Below, piece by piece: positions 48,681 to 57,563 of a stretch of 64,000 bases of DNA (the stretch's first letter is position 1; every line of letters begins with the position of its first letter). Source of the DNA: Candidatus Altimarinota bacterium (GTDB lineage: Bacteria > Patescibacteriota > Gracilibacteria > BD1-5 > UBA2023); assembly GCA_028713325.1 (NCBI GenBank), contig JAQTON010000001.1:1-64000 (forward strand), written 5' to 3'. The position numbers and the translations under genes were made by a program. The notes under the pieces are model-generated. The model had not been told where the DNA came from. It worked only from the letters and a program-made list of their open reading frames with translations, and made no database searches.

Positions 48681-49991
48681 ATGGACCCTGCGTCGCTCGG
48701 TATATTTTTCATCCTCCTCCTCCTCCTTGTGTTTTTTGCGGGAACCGAGATTCCTCTCATGTCCATCTCCGACCATGTCATAGCATCCGCTGTTAAAAAA
48801 CGTCGATTTGGTGCAGTAACTCTTCAATTTATCAAGACTCAGAACGAGCGTCTTCTCATGACAAATTTGGTGGGGACAACAGCCGTTACGATTGCTATCT
48901 CCAGTTTTTCCACTATCGTAGCTCTCGATTTTTCCAAGCAATTCCAGTTCCCCGGAGAACTTGGCGTTACTTTCGCTCTTCTTGTTGTTTCTACTATCAT
49001 TCTCCTTTTTGGAGAGATTGCACCCAAGATTCTTGGAGTACGCTTCTCCGATCAGGTAGCACTTATCGTCGCTCCGATATATCGAGTTCTTATGTTTCTC
49101 CTCTTTCCGCTCAATTGGCTTATAGAATACTTTGTCCGATTCATAAGTTTTCTTACCGGAGCCCATGCCCATCTTCATAACAAGAGAATGACCACAGAAG
49201 AATTCGAGGCATTTATCGACATCTCCCATGAAAAATGAGGAGTGGAATCCCATGAACACAAAAAGATCAAGAATATTCTCGATCTTTCTGAAACTGAAGC
49301 CTCGTCTGTTATGACTCCGCGAGTATCGGTGGACTTTGTTTCCCGTGAAATGACGGTTCTGGAACTTTGTACTTTTTTTCTGAGTTCCAGTCATTCGAGA
49401 ATCCCCGTGTATGCCGAGACCCCGGACGATATTGATTATGTGGTTACCTTCCGGGAGGCTTTTATCTGGAAGAAAGAAGGACTTGGCGATAAGAAGCTCA
49501 AAGAATTGGATCTTGAAAAGATTATCAAAGTTCCTTCGACACAGCCGATTGACCGCATACTTACTATCTTCCAGAAATCCCATAAACACATCGCACTCGT
49601 GCTCGATGAACACGGGGGAGTGGACGGAGTTATCACTCTTGAGGATATTATCGAGGAAGTATTCGGAGATATAAAAGATGAAAAAGATCAAGAAGAGGAA
49701 TATATTCGAAAAACCTCGAATGGAGCGATTATTGCTCAGGGAAGCGTACTGGTAGAAGATATTCTCGAAGAATACGGACTCACAAATGCCGGAGTAAACA
49801 TTGGCGAAGAGTATATCGGCGAAACGGTGAGTTATTTGATCCTCTCTCTTTTGGAGAGATTTCCGAAAAGCGGAGAATCCATCACTCTTGCCGGACAAAA
49901 AAATTCTCTTATCCTCACAGTTGAGGATATCGAGGATGGAAAAATTGAAACCGTACGAGTGGAAAGAACTCATCTGCACAAAGGGGGATAA
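48681..49991 (+). CDS. CNNM/CorB-type transporter (DUF21-CBS-CorC_HlyC)
   Basis: 436 residues with one TGA (SHEK-G-VESHEH). The DUF21 part has four hydrophobic segments (about 5-30, 55-85, 95-120, 130-150). A CBS pair follows (VMTPRVSVDFVSREM, SRIPVYAETPDDIDYVVTFR, HIALVLDEHGGVDGVITLEDIIEEVFGDI), then a CorC_HlyC FAD-like fold at the end. Family members move magnesium or other divalent cations. No operon partner; own T-rich leader. Confidence 0.92.
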
Positions 49992-50173
49992 AAAAAATTG
50001 AACACTTCTCGAAGTTGGCTCGGAACCCCTCAAATACAGAGAAAAATTTCGAGTTCTGAAAAATTTCCACATTTTCCTTTGCATTTTTAGATTTTTCCAT
50101 ATAATAACGCCCACTTATTCGATAGGAAGCGAGAAAATCGCTCTATCATCCTATTTTCTTACGATTCACCATC

Positions 50174-50407
50174 ATGTCTTTCGCACCTAAAAAGAAAGCT
50201 TCCAAAGTTCAAACTGGAAAACGCCATGGTAAATGGCTCGAGCTCAAGACTCGAAAAGTTCTTAACAGTGTTTCTCTTCAGTATGATACAGAAGGGAATG
50301 CTATAGGACTCTCTCACTTCGCTTCTCCTATTACCGGAGAATACAAGGGACGAAAAGTGTATTCTGTTGGGAAGACTGCCAAGAAAGTTACAACCGTTCG
50401 TGCATAA
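50174..50407 (+). CDS. rpmF: 50S ribosomal protein L32 (zinc-free form, tentative)
   Basis: 77 residues. APKKKASKVQTGKRHGKWLEL at the start and ITGEYKGRKVYSV near the end fit bL32 (PKxKxSKxxxxxR, and GYYKGRxV). The four zinc Cys of typical L32 are absent (LSHFASPITGEY replaces HxxCxxCGxY). A TTGCAT/TATAAT promoter-like pair lies near 50080-50105, and a terminator follows. L28 was considered but fits less well. Confidence 0.68.
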   Translation: MSFAPKKKASKVQTGKRHGKWLELKTRKVLNSVSLQYDTEGNAIGLSHFASPITGEYKGRKVYSVGKTAKKVTTVRA

Positions 50408-50433
50408 TTTACGAAAATTATAATAAATACAGG

Positions 50434-50470
50434 CGAGAACTTTGCGAGAAGAAATTTTCGCAAAGTTTTT
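50434..50470 (+). terminator. Terminator after rpmF
   Basis: AACTTTGCGA-gaagaaat-TTTCGCAAAGTT stem followed by TTTTTCGTTTTTTAT. Confidence 0.85.
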
Positions 50471-50506
50471 TCGTTTTTTATCTCTTTCTCCGCTCATTTA
50501 CAATCT

Positions 50507-50980
50507 ATGATTAAAGTTTCTCGTCGCAAGACTCGTTCTTATCTGCTCCAAGCACTTTATGCTCGATCTATGGGCGGAATAAATTTCGATGAGCCAAGCT
50601 TTCTTTTGGCCTTCTTCGATGAAGCCACTCCTTCGTTTCTCGATAGTTCCTATTTTCAAGCGATGTTTACCGGAGTGATAGAAAAAGAAGGAGAACTCCT
50701 GACGATTATACATAGATATGCACCAAAGTTTGATATTACCAGTATGCCGGTCGGTAATCTTCTTCCGATTATGATAGCATCATATGAGATGCTGTATCTG
50801 ACTATCGATACCATTCCTGAAAAAGTGAGCATCAACGAAGCAATCGAACTGGCAAAAATCTTTTCTGATGATACTGCTCGCACGATGGTAAATGGTGTTC
50901 TCAACGCTCTCAAAAATGAGAAGACGACTATATCTGAAGCCATTAAAAAAGATACCCTGAAAGCAAGATTTTTCGTGTAA
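50507..50980 (+). CDS. nusB: Transcription antitermination factor NusB
   Basis: 157 residues. An all-helical protein that binds boxA RNA with S10 in rRNA transcription. SRRKTRSYLLQALYA and the C-terminal IMIASYEMLYLTIDTIPEKVSINEAIELAKIFSDDTARTMVNGVLNAL match the family. No TGA codon. It precedes rnc on the same strand, 158 bp apart. Confidence 0.9.
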   Translation: MIKVSRRKTRSYLLQALYARSMGGINFDEPSFLLAFFDEATPSFLDSSYFQAMFTGVIEKEGELLTIIHRYAPKFDITSMPVGNLLPIMIASYEMLYLTIDTIPEKVSINEAIELAKIFSDDTARTMVNGVLNALKNEKTTISEAIKKDTLKARFFV

Positions 50981-50984
50981 TGAA

Positions 50985-51112
50985 AAATGTCATCCTCGCG
51001 AAGGCGGGGATCTACCTTGTATTTCAAAATACAATGGAACCACAAAATATAATTTTTCTATTATTTTCCCTTCGGGATAAGTGAAAGATTCCCTCCTTCG
51101 AGGGAATGACAA
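50985..51112. repeat. Dispersed 'ERGDP' and 'HSERSRGIP'-type repeats
   Basis: gtcatcctcgcgaaggcggg at about 50990 is the same repeat as at the recQ 3' end. gattccctccttcgagggaatgac near 51089-51110 is a hairpin repeat of the HSERSRGIP type. They fill the nusB-rnc gap. Confidence 0.6.
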
Positions 51113-51138
51113 ATATTGTTAATTCTTAATCCACGATT

Positions 51139-51888
51139 ATGTCCAAAAAAATTGTCTCCATATCGAGCAAGGCATTTGAAGAGAAAATAGGATCATTTGT
51201 ATCCTCTCTTTCCATTTCTTATAAAGATATCACTAATTACTGTCTTGCGTTTATTCATCGGTCGGTTTTGAATGAAAACATCATCCATGTCTCGGAGAGC
51301 AATGAGCGTCTTGAATTTCTCGGAGATGCAGTTCTCGAGCTTATTACTACAGAACTTCTCTTCCATGCGTACCCAAGCAAGCCAGAGTGAGAACTTACCG
51401 ATATGCGGAGTGCTCTCGTTCGCGGGAAAAATCTTGCATCTATCGGATTGACTCTGAATCTCCAAGATTATGTGCTCGTATCCAAGGGAGAGCTTCTCGC
51501 AGGGGGGAATACGAATCCCTATATAGTTGCCAATACTTTTGAAGCATTTCTCTGAGCCCTCTATCTCGATCTCGGGTACACAGAAGCAAAATCTTTCGTG
51601 GAGAAATACGTTCTCTCTACGCTCTCGGAAATTCTCGAAAAAGAGCTCCATGTCGATCCGAAGTCTCATCTTCAAGAGATAGCTCAGGATAAGTACCTCA
51701 CTACTCCCACTTATGAAGTGCTCTGAGAGTCGGGATCGGATCATAACAAATCTTATATGGTCGGTGCCTACATAGGAACCAAACAAGTAGGAACGGGATC
51801 CGGATCAAGCAAGAAGAAAGCACAACAGGAAGCGGCAGAAAATGCTCTGTCACAGCAAAAAATTTGGGAGAAAACAATGAAAAATTAA
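51139..51888 (+). CDS. rnc: Ribonuclease III
   Basis: 249 residues with three TGA codons at expected glycines (PE-G-ELTDMRSALV, FL-G-ALYLDLGY, VL-G-ESGSDH). It cleaves double-stranded RNA. The catalytic signature NERLEFLGDAVLEL lies near 55-68, the second acidic cluster at NTFEAFLGALYLD, and a dsRNA-binding domain from about 170 ends in SGSSKKKAQQEAAENAL. Confidence 0.95.
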
Positions 51889-51954
51889 GCATTTGCAAAT
51901 AAAGACAATGTGTGTTAGTATGAAAGCATATTTACTTATGTAACTGCCGTTTTT

Positions 51955-53172
51955 ATGGAAAAATGAAGAGTGAGTGTAGATTGGGCAAAGGCTCAGGTTC
52001 CAAAGGAAGTACAAGAAAATCCTTCTATTCTTGTTCCGAAAGCTATCGAAGAGATTCTCTCTCTATGAGGAGTCCCAAAAAATGCGAAAGATATTCTCGC
52101 GATTCAAACAGCTCTTTCTAAGCTCGGATACTCCCCCGGAAAACTTGATGCTATATTTAAGGATAAAGCGGCTATAACCTCCCATACGATGGATGCTCTC
52201 CGTCGCTTTCAGAGTGAACATGGATTGAAAAAAATAGATTGACAACCAGGGAAAGAAACTTTACAAAGAATGTTGATGATACTTTCTCAACAATCATCAG
52301 AACAACCAAAAGCAGCAACAAATATTCCACCACCAGTCTTAGAAGTACCAAAAAAAATAGTAGAAATAGTACCATCAAATTCAAAAGCTATTATCACAAA
52401 GAAATCCTCCGAAGAAGAATGAATTCTTATGCAGAATATTCATGGTCTAAGTGCGGCAAGCTCCATGCTTTCTTACGGATTATTTTATCAACAAACTCTC
52501 GACAATATTCGTGGTATACTTAAGCCTGCGGATGATTTGCATCATGGAAAAGATGCACAGACAGCGATACTTATACCAGGATTCGCTTGTAATCAGGGTG
52601 TTATGAGAGGACTTGGTGACAAGCTTTCTGCGAGCATGAATGTTGTGTACCCCGATATTGGTATAGTTGATTATTCTCATCTTTCTCTCAATGAAATGGC
52701 TGATAAAATTGCTATATATATTGGAAGATTAGAACAGGAAGGAAAGCTCAAGAAAGATGGTCAATATACTATTATCGGTCATAGCCTTGGTGGAAGTATT
52801 GCTTTTTTGGTTTCTCAAAAACTTCGAGCACAACATATTGTACAGATATCCACACCAAATGAAGCCCCTGTTGTAGCGAAGATATCTTGATTGGGGTTTA
52901 TTCCAGCCATGATTGACCTACGAAATATCTCAAAAGTATATGAACAAGTTACCCCGAGAGAGCCCATAGAAAAACTCACGACTATTATCGCCAAAAAGGA
53001 TAAGTTTATCGGAACAGATGTTCAGGGAATATGAGGAATTCCCCAGAATATATCCATACACAAGACCGATGGAATTATTGCAGAAGGATGACATCTTGAT
53101 CCTATTCTTACAGAGAGCGGAAAAAGAACGATTATAGAAGCTGTTCGAGGCGTTTCACCGGGAAAAATATAA
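51955..53172 (+). CDS. Peptidoglycan-binding domain fused to an alpha/beta hydrolase
   Basis: 405 residues with seven or so TGA codons. Near residues 45-105 lies a PG_binding_1-like unit (AIQTALSKLGYSPGKLDAIF...TMDALRRFQSEHGLKK). A Pro/Lys linker (about 115-160) leads to a lipase-like alpha/beta hydrolase: nucleophile elbow GHSLGGS, an Asp later, and a catalytic His in GGHLDPIL near 385. The Gly before that His is a TGA. No clear signal peptide or membrane segment is seen. Substrate unknown. Confidence 0.82.
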
Positions 53173-53178
53173 TTTGTT

Positions 53179-53206
53179 TTGACTTTCCGACATTTTTTCA
53201 TACAAT
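53179..53206 (+). promoter_or_regulatory. Promoter of rpmH-rnpA
   Basis: TTGACT at 53179-53184 and TACAAT at 53201-53206, 16 bp apart. About 190 bp separate it from rpmH, and palindromic element copy D lies in that leader. Confidence 0.62.
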
Positions 53207-53236
53207 TCCCGCACTTTCATAAAAAGAAGCTTTTAT

Positions 53237-53358
53237 GAGATTCTCAAAAACGAAGTAATTTGAATAAAAAGTGAGTACCGGAGTGAGCTGTACGAAAGTA
53301 GTACAGTGAACGAGGAAACGGAACTTTGAGTTCAAAGAACAAGTTTTTCAGAAATCTC
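53237..53358 (+). repeat. Palindromic element, copy D, in the rpmH leader
   Basis: A 122-bp element flanked by GAGATTCTC/AGAAATCTC with a CTGTAC-gaaagta-GTACAG core. It is nearly identical to copy C over most of its length but is interrupted by a TAA in the coding frame. Confidence 0.87.
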
Positions 53359-53399
53359 AACTCTCTCTTTTTACTATTATTTCTAATAAATCAGCCACT

Positions 53400-53681
53400 A
53401 TGCTCGCTAAATTCAAGAAAAGAAAACGACTTCGAACTCACGGATTCTTGACGAGATCTCTTTCTGTTGGAGGACGAGCGGTTCTCGCTGCACGACGCCG
53501 AAAAGGTCGTCATGTTCTCGCCGTTAGCTATCCGACTCGTTACAAGATGACGAAAGGAAAATCCAAACTTCATATCGTAGCCGGGGGTACCGCTCGTGTG
53601 GTACAATACCCAGGATCCAGCAAGCATTTCCGCGTAGATAACTCTGCGCGATACTCTAAGGTAGATGCAAAAGCCGAGTAA
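53400..53681 (+). CDS. rpmH: 50S ribosomal protein L34 with a long C-terminal extension
   Basis: 93 residues. The first 45 (FKKRKRLRTHGFLTRSLSVGGRAVLAARRRKGRHVLAVS) are a complete bL34, which normally ends there. A further 48 residues follow (beginning YPTRYKMTKGKSKLH), basic with a VAGGTARVVQYPG segment. No TGA codon. It lies just before rnpA as usual, with copy E of the palindromic element between them. Confidence 0.88.
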   Translation: MLAKFKKRKRLRTHGFLTRSLSVGGRAVLAARRRKGRHVLAVSYPTRYKMTKGKSKLHIVAGGTARVVQYPGSSKHFRVDNSARYSKVDAKAE

Positions 53682-53705
53682 TATCACGAAATAATAGTCT
53701 CTCTC

Positions 53706-53835
53706 GAGAATGATTGCAAAAACGAAGTAATTCGAGTGCAAATCGACGCCATAGTGCACCATTGTGGTGTCACCGGAGTTGAATTTGAGGAAACGGAGAT
53801 TTAAACTTGAAGAACGAGTTTTTCCAAAAATTCTT
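53706..53835 (+). repeat. Palindromic element, copy E, diverged
   Basis: About 130 bp between rpmH and rnpA. It has AAAACGAAGTAATT at the left, ACCGGAGTTGAATTTGAGGAA in the middle and AGAACGAGTTTTTCC at the right, as in the other copies. The rnpA ATG follows immediately. Confidence 0.7.
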
Positions 53836-54177
53836 ATGATTCCAAAAATATATAGGCTCAATGAAAACGAGGTAAAAAAGGTTTTACGATTTCGTAAACC
53901 TTTTTTTGCGTATGGATTCATAGCGAATATACTCCCGAATAAAGCCGGACACAATCGTTTCGGGGTAGTTTTCTCAGGAAAGCATACTCGTACGTCCATA
54001 TCACGCAATTTCTACCGTCGCCGACTCTATGACGCAGTCGCCGATATCTGCACCACCGGGAGCAACGATATCGTATTCGTTCCCAAGAAGGGAAAAGCCT
54101 TCCATCACAAGAATGCGGAAGACATAGCGGGATTCGATAAGGATATGGGATTTCTGAAGAAATTGGTGAAGAAATAA
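53836..54177 (+). CDS. rnpA: Ribonuclease P protein component
   Basis: 113 residues. Basic protein subunit of RNase P, which trims tRNA 5' ends. The RNR-like motif is SRNFYRRRLYDAV, preceded by NRFGVVFSGKHTRTSI. The ATG at 53836 is chosen over upstream GTG codons that lie inside palindromic element E. A terminator follows. Confidence 0.9.
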   Translation: MIPKIYRLNENEVKKVLRFRKPFFAYGFIANILPNKAGHNRFGVVFSGKHTRTSISRNFYRRRLYDAVADICTTGSNDIVFVPKKGKAFHHKNAEDIAGFDKDMGFLKKLVKK

Positions 54178-54216
54178 AATCTCCCATATCTTTACAAGAT
54201 ACAGGAGATTTTATAT
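54176..54216 (+). terminator. Terminator after rnpA
   Basis: AAAATCTCC...GGAGATTTT stem with an inner ATCTTTACAAGAT hairpin, followed by ATATTTTTT. Confidence 0.8.
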
Positions 54217-54231
54217 TTTTTGGTGCCCGGA

Positions 54232-54335
54232 GAGAGACTTGTCCCGTCCCGGGAACTCCTTGCGACGAAAAGCCAAATCGTTGGCTTTTTCCCTAGTTCG
54301 TTCCTCACTAGTGTCGCTGCGGCTTCAAGTCTCTC
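54232..54335. repeat. Family-2 palindromic element whose ends copy the tRNA-Leu 3' arm
   Basis: A 104-bp element ending in perfect 10-bp inverted repeats GAGAGACTTG/CAAGTCTCTC. Its left end, with the preceding tggtgcccg, equals 22 bp of the intact tRNA-Leu 3' end at 54395. The centre holds AAAAGCCAA-atcg-TTGGCTTTT. Confidence 0.65.
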
Positions 54336-54394
54336 ATCTCAATGTGCACAAAAAAATAATCCCTCCTCCTTTCGGAAGAGGGCTTATATTTTTT

Positions 54395-54478
54395 TGGTGC
54401 CCGGAGAGAGACTTGAACTCTCACACCGTAAGGCAACGGCTTCTAAGACCGTCGTGTCTACCATTTCACCACCCGGGC
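54395..54478 (-). tRNA. tRNA-Leu(TAG)
   Basis: Class II tRNA: acceptor GCCCGGG/CTCCGGGC, D-arm GGTGAAATGGTAGACAC, anticodon loop CTTAGAA (TAG), a long variable arm TGCCTTACGG, T-loop GTTCAAGTC and an encoded CCA. Confidence 0.94.
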
Positions 54479-54599
54479 AGGTTTGATGTGAGGATAGTAT
54501 ATAGAAAATGGATGGAAAGCAAGTTTTTTTATGTGAAATTAATAGTCTATCGATACCATAGTTTCAGAGAGTATTTTGTTTCGATGTTCATATGAGCTT

Positions 54600-54979
54600 G
54601 ATAAATGTGAGAATAGGCACTGCTTTCATACGAAGGAGAAATAATATACTTTCTGAAAAAAGTCTTTCCCAGACGGAAGATGCGGGCCGGGTAGGGATCT
54701 TTTTTCTTCCGCTACGCTCCAGAAAAACTCCTTGCGATGCTACGGTTTCGATATCTACAATCTAAAGCACCCCATTGGGTAGGGATCTTTTTTCTCAGTG
54801 TCGCCCCGATTCCATCGGGTCTCGCTTCGAAAAACGCACTCGGTCGAAAGCCACGTCAGTGGCTTTCTATTTTCTCCGTTTCACTCCGAAAATACCTCAC
54901 GTTCGATCCCTACTCATTCGGGTCACATTATTTGTCACTAAAAAGACCCTGTAAAAACAGGATCTTTTTTGATGACAAA
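54600..54979. repeat. Family-2 palindromic elements carrying tRNA-Tyr 3'-end sequence
   Basis: Two segments begin with the tRNA-Tyr 3' sequence: ggccgggtagggatc at 54684 and gggtagggatc at 54778. The second is a full element with GTAGGGATC/GATCCCTAC inverted ends (54780-54934) and a central GAAAGCCAC-gtca-GTGGCTTTC hairpin at 54848-54869. A terminator-like AGACCCTGT-aaa-ACAGGATCTTTTTT follows at 54940-54972. No gene is seen in this stretch. Confidence 0.6.
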
Positions 54980-55064
54980 TGGTGGGCCGGGTAGGGATCG
55001 AACCTACGAAGGCGAAGCCAAAGGATTTACAGTCCTCCCCATTTGACCACTCTGGAACCGACCC
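54980..55064 (-). tRNA. tRNA-Tyr(GTA)
   Basis: Class II tRNA: acceptor GGGTCGG pairing with CCGGCCC, anticodon stem AGGAC with loop TGTAAAT (GTA), variable arm TTTGGCTTCGCCTTC, T-loop GTTCGATCC and an encoded CCA. Confidence 0.94.
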
Positions 55065-55150
55065 AAAAAGAAAAAAAGTTCATAGTTTCCAGTTTCAAGA
55101 AGAGATTCTCATCTTTCAACCTTTACGACTGAACCATTCAAAAAATACAA

Positions 55151-55226
55151 TGGAGCCGCTTGTCGGAGTCGAACCGACGACCTACGGTTTACAAGACCGT
55201 TGCTCTACCAACTGAGCTAAAGCGGC
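55151..55226 (-). tRNA. tRNA-Thr(TGT)
   Basis: Acceptor GCCGCTT/AAGCGGC, anticodon stem ACGGT with loop CTTGTAA (TGT), T-loop GTTCGACTC, encoded CCA. It is the first tRNA of the minus-strand Thr-Tyr-Leu cluster. Confidence 0.94.
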
Positions 55227-55346
55227 AAAAATTTTTATAAATTTTGCAAAAAAATGAACTTTTATGGAGATTTCTCCCCAAAGAAGTGCGGGCATTGTAT
55301 AGAAAAGTAGTTGTTTGTCAAAATTTTTGGAAAAAAAGTTAAAAAT

Positions 55347-55376
55347 TTGACTTGCGTGCCATTATCGTATACAATA
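55347..55376 (+). promoter_or_regulatory. Promoter of the gene at 55409
   Basis: TTGACT at about 55347-55352 and TACAAT at about 55371-55376, giving a short leader before the ATG at 55409. Confidence 0.65.
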
Positions 55377-55408
55377 CACGGGTATTTATCTTATTGTCCC
55401 ATACCTCT

Positions 55409-55945
55409 ATGAGAGACCTCTTTCAGGATTATAAAAAACAGAATTCCAAGAAGAATACGGTGATTATCGTGGCAAGTCTTGCATTTGCTTTCTCTATCAA
55501 TACGTTTCTCTTCGGCACTGACATCGGAACTCGTCTCCAAACTTCGGTTATCAATTCTACTACCAAGACTCCCGGTGCTTCTGCTGATATCAGCGTTATA
55601 AGTGCCGGTACCGGTACCGATATGTTGAAAATTCAAACGAATAGTCGTCTGGAGAACGTTTCTAAAATATATCTTTCCCTTGCTTTTGATCCGGAAGGAC
55701 TCAATATCAACGATGTTTTCTCTGAGGATAAGGAGGTGGAGGTTATAAAGAATTCCAATATTCCAGGGAACTCTGCCATTACTCTCCTCTTCAAGAAACC
55801 GAGAAATATCGCAGAAAAAACCTCTCTCGTAACGCTTGTATACAAAAAAACCGTACCGGAAACCGTCCTCAATCTCGGAGAAACTCAGTTCGTGAGTCTG
55901 GACGGAACACTCTATAATCTCACAAATACCTCCCTCCAATTCTAA
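55409..55945 (+). CDS. Membrane-anchored extracellular protein, unknown function
   Basis: 178 residues. A short cytosolic basic N-terminus (DYKKQNSKKN), one transmembrane anchor near 20-38 (TVIIVASLAFAFSINTFLFG), then a beta-rich outer domain with LSLAFDPEGLNINDVF and LVTLVYKK, resembling cohesin-like folds. No TGA codon. Monocistronic, with promoter and terminator. Confidence 0.72.
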   Translation: MRDLFQDYKKQNSKKNTVIIVASLAFAFSINTFLFGTDIGTRLQTSVINSTTKTPGASADISVISAGTGTDMLKIQTNSRLENVSKIYLSLAFDPEGLNINDVFSEDKEVEVIKNSNIPGNSAITLLFKKPRNIAEKTSLVTLVYKKTVPETVLNLGETQFVSLDGTLYNLTNTSLQF

Positions 55946-55952
55946 AAAATCC

Positions 55953-55992
55953 CGTAAAAATCCCCTTCGTTAAATAAACAAAGGGGATTTTT
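55953..55992 (+). terminator. Terminator
   Basis: AAAAATCCCCTTcgttaaataaacAAAGGGGATTTTTT stem-loop. Confidence 0.85.
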
Positions 55993-56048
55993 TAATTGAT
56001 AAATTTGTATTTTTCGCTACAATCCGGCTCGTTATCTCTCATCATCAC

Positions 56049-57563
56049 ATGCATATGAAAAAACACTCCATTCTCGAAAACATCCATATCGATAAACTCA
56101 TATTCGGAGGAAAAGGGCTCGCTGTCGCTCCCGATGGTCGAAAGATTATCGTCGCATGAGGTGCGGTTCCCGGGAGTATTGTGAATCTTCGAATACTTAA
56201 AGCTCGCACTAATTATTTCGAAGCACAGATCGTAGATACCGTGAAGAAGTCCCCGCTCGAACAGGATCTTCCCGCTCATTTTCAAGTATATGGCGGATGT
56301 AAGTGGCTTCCTATCTCTTATCCAGAGCAACTTCGAATCAAAGAAGAGCAGGTGAGAGAAGCATTTCATTATGTGGAAAAATACTGGGATGGCTCCAAAT
56401 GAGCAAAAACGAGCGAGATTATGGAGATGGAATCATCTCATGAATGAATACCTCAGACTGAAGCTCCCAGTATCGTTCTCAGAAAACCTCCAGTATTTCA
56501 CCCCATCGTTCCATCCCCGGAAATCTACGGGTACCGCAATAAAGTGGAGTTTTCTTTCGGGAAATATATTTCAGAGAGAGAAAATATTCGAGATGAATTC
56601 CGTTTCGGATTCCACGCCCAAGGACAATTTGATAGAATCATCGATTGTGATTTCTGCGTGCTCGCCGATGATGAAATAAATGCTATTTTTCGCGAGATGA
56701 ATACCTATTCTCGAGCATCCTGACTTCCGACGTATGATCCGAAAATAAATGTCGGATTTTGGAGACATTTTGTCGTCCGTAAAGCACACTTTACCGGAGA
56801 GATTATGCTCATTCTCAGCGTGAATCACGAGTTTGAGGGATATAGCCGAAAACATGAGGGGGATATCCTTGTATTCGCGGGGAAACTCATGGAACAATTT
56901 CCGCATATCGCGTCCATCTATCTCCTTTATAACTCCTGAAGAGCGGATATCGTCACCGGAGAAGCAATTCTCTTGAAGGGAAAACCAACCATAACCGAGA
57001 ACCTTCTCGGGAAATCGTTCGAAATCAATCCGAAGAGTTTTTTTCAAACGAACTCCCTCGGGGCGGAGAAGCTCTATACGGTCGTTCGGGATCTTATGAA
57101 AACGAACGGAGGAATACTCCTCGATCTCTATGCGGGAACGGGAACCATCGGAATACTTCTCGCCGACCGATTCGAACACGTGTATAGTGTCGAACTTTCA
57201 CCGGAAGCAAGCAAGGACGGAATAAAAAACGCTCTGAAAAACGAAGTGACGAATATTACTTTTATCAATGAGAAAACGGAGAAATTCCTGCCGAAATTTC
57301 TTTCTGAAAACAGTGATATTAAAAATACTTCTTTGATAATCGACCCACCGCGGGATGGCATGCACCCCGACGCTCTTCCGGATATCCTCAAATTTAATGC
57401 AAAAGAGATTATCTATGTGAGTTGCAATCCTGCCACCCTCGCACGAGATCTCGACTATATCCTCGCCAATTCTGATTATCGTTTGACTGATATTACTCCC
57501 GTGGACATGTTTCCCCATACGCACCACATAGAAACAGTCGTGAGATTGGAAAAAAACGCGTAA
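56049..57563 (+). CDS. TrmA/RumA-family RNA (uracil-C5) methyltransferase
   Basis: 504 residues; at least five TGA=Gly. An N-terminal TRAM-like region (GGKGLAVAPDGRKIIVAGGAVPGSIV) leads to GGCKWLPISYPEQLRIKEEQV, then YRNKVEFSFG, KSFFQTN, the SAM site LLDLYAGTGTIGILLA, IDPPRDGMHPDAL and the catalytic Cys in YVSCNPATLARDL. The family methylates uracil in tRNA or 23S rRNA; which one is not clear. Start is 56049 or the in-frame ATG at 56055. Confidence 0.9.

Noticed and set aside
47727-50114. A 795-residue minus-strand frame covering the pilin gene and everything opposite the CNNM gene
   Set aside because: Only its last third is the pilin, which starts with its own prepilin leader at 48515. The rest is the antisense shadow of the transporter gene.
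54221-54480. tRNA-Leu partial duplication as an attachment site of an integrated phage or island
   Set aside because: Only about 150 bp lie between the two copies and no integrase or phage gene is near; the palindromic-element explanation accounts for the inverted ends better.
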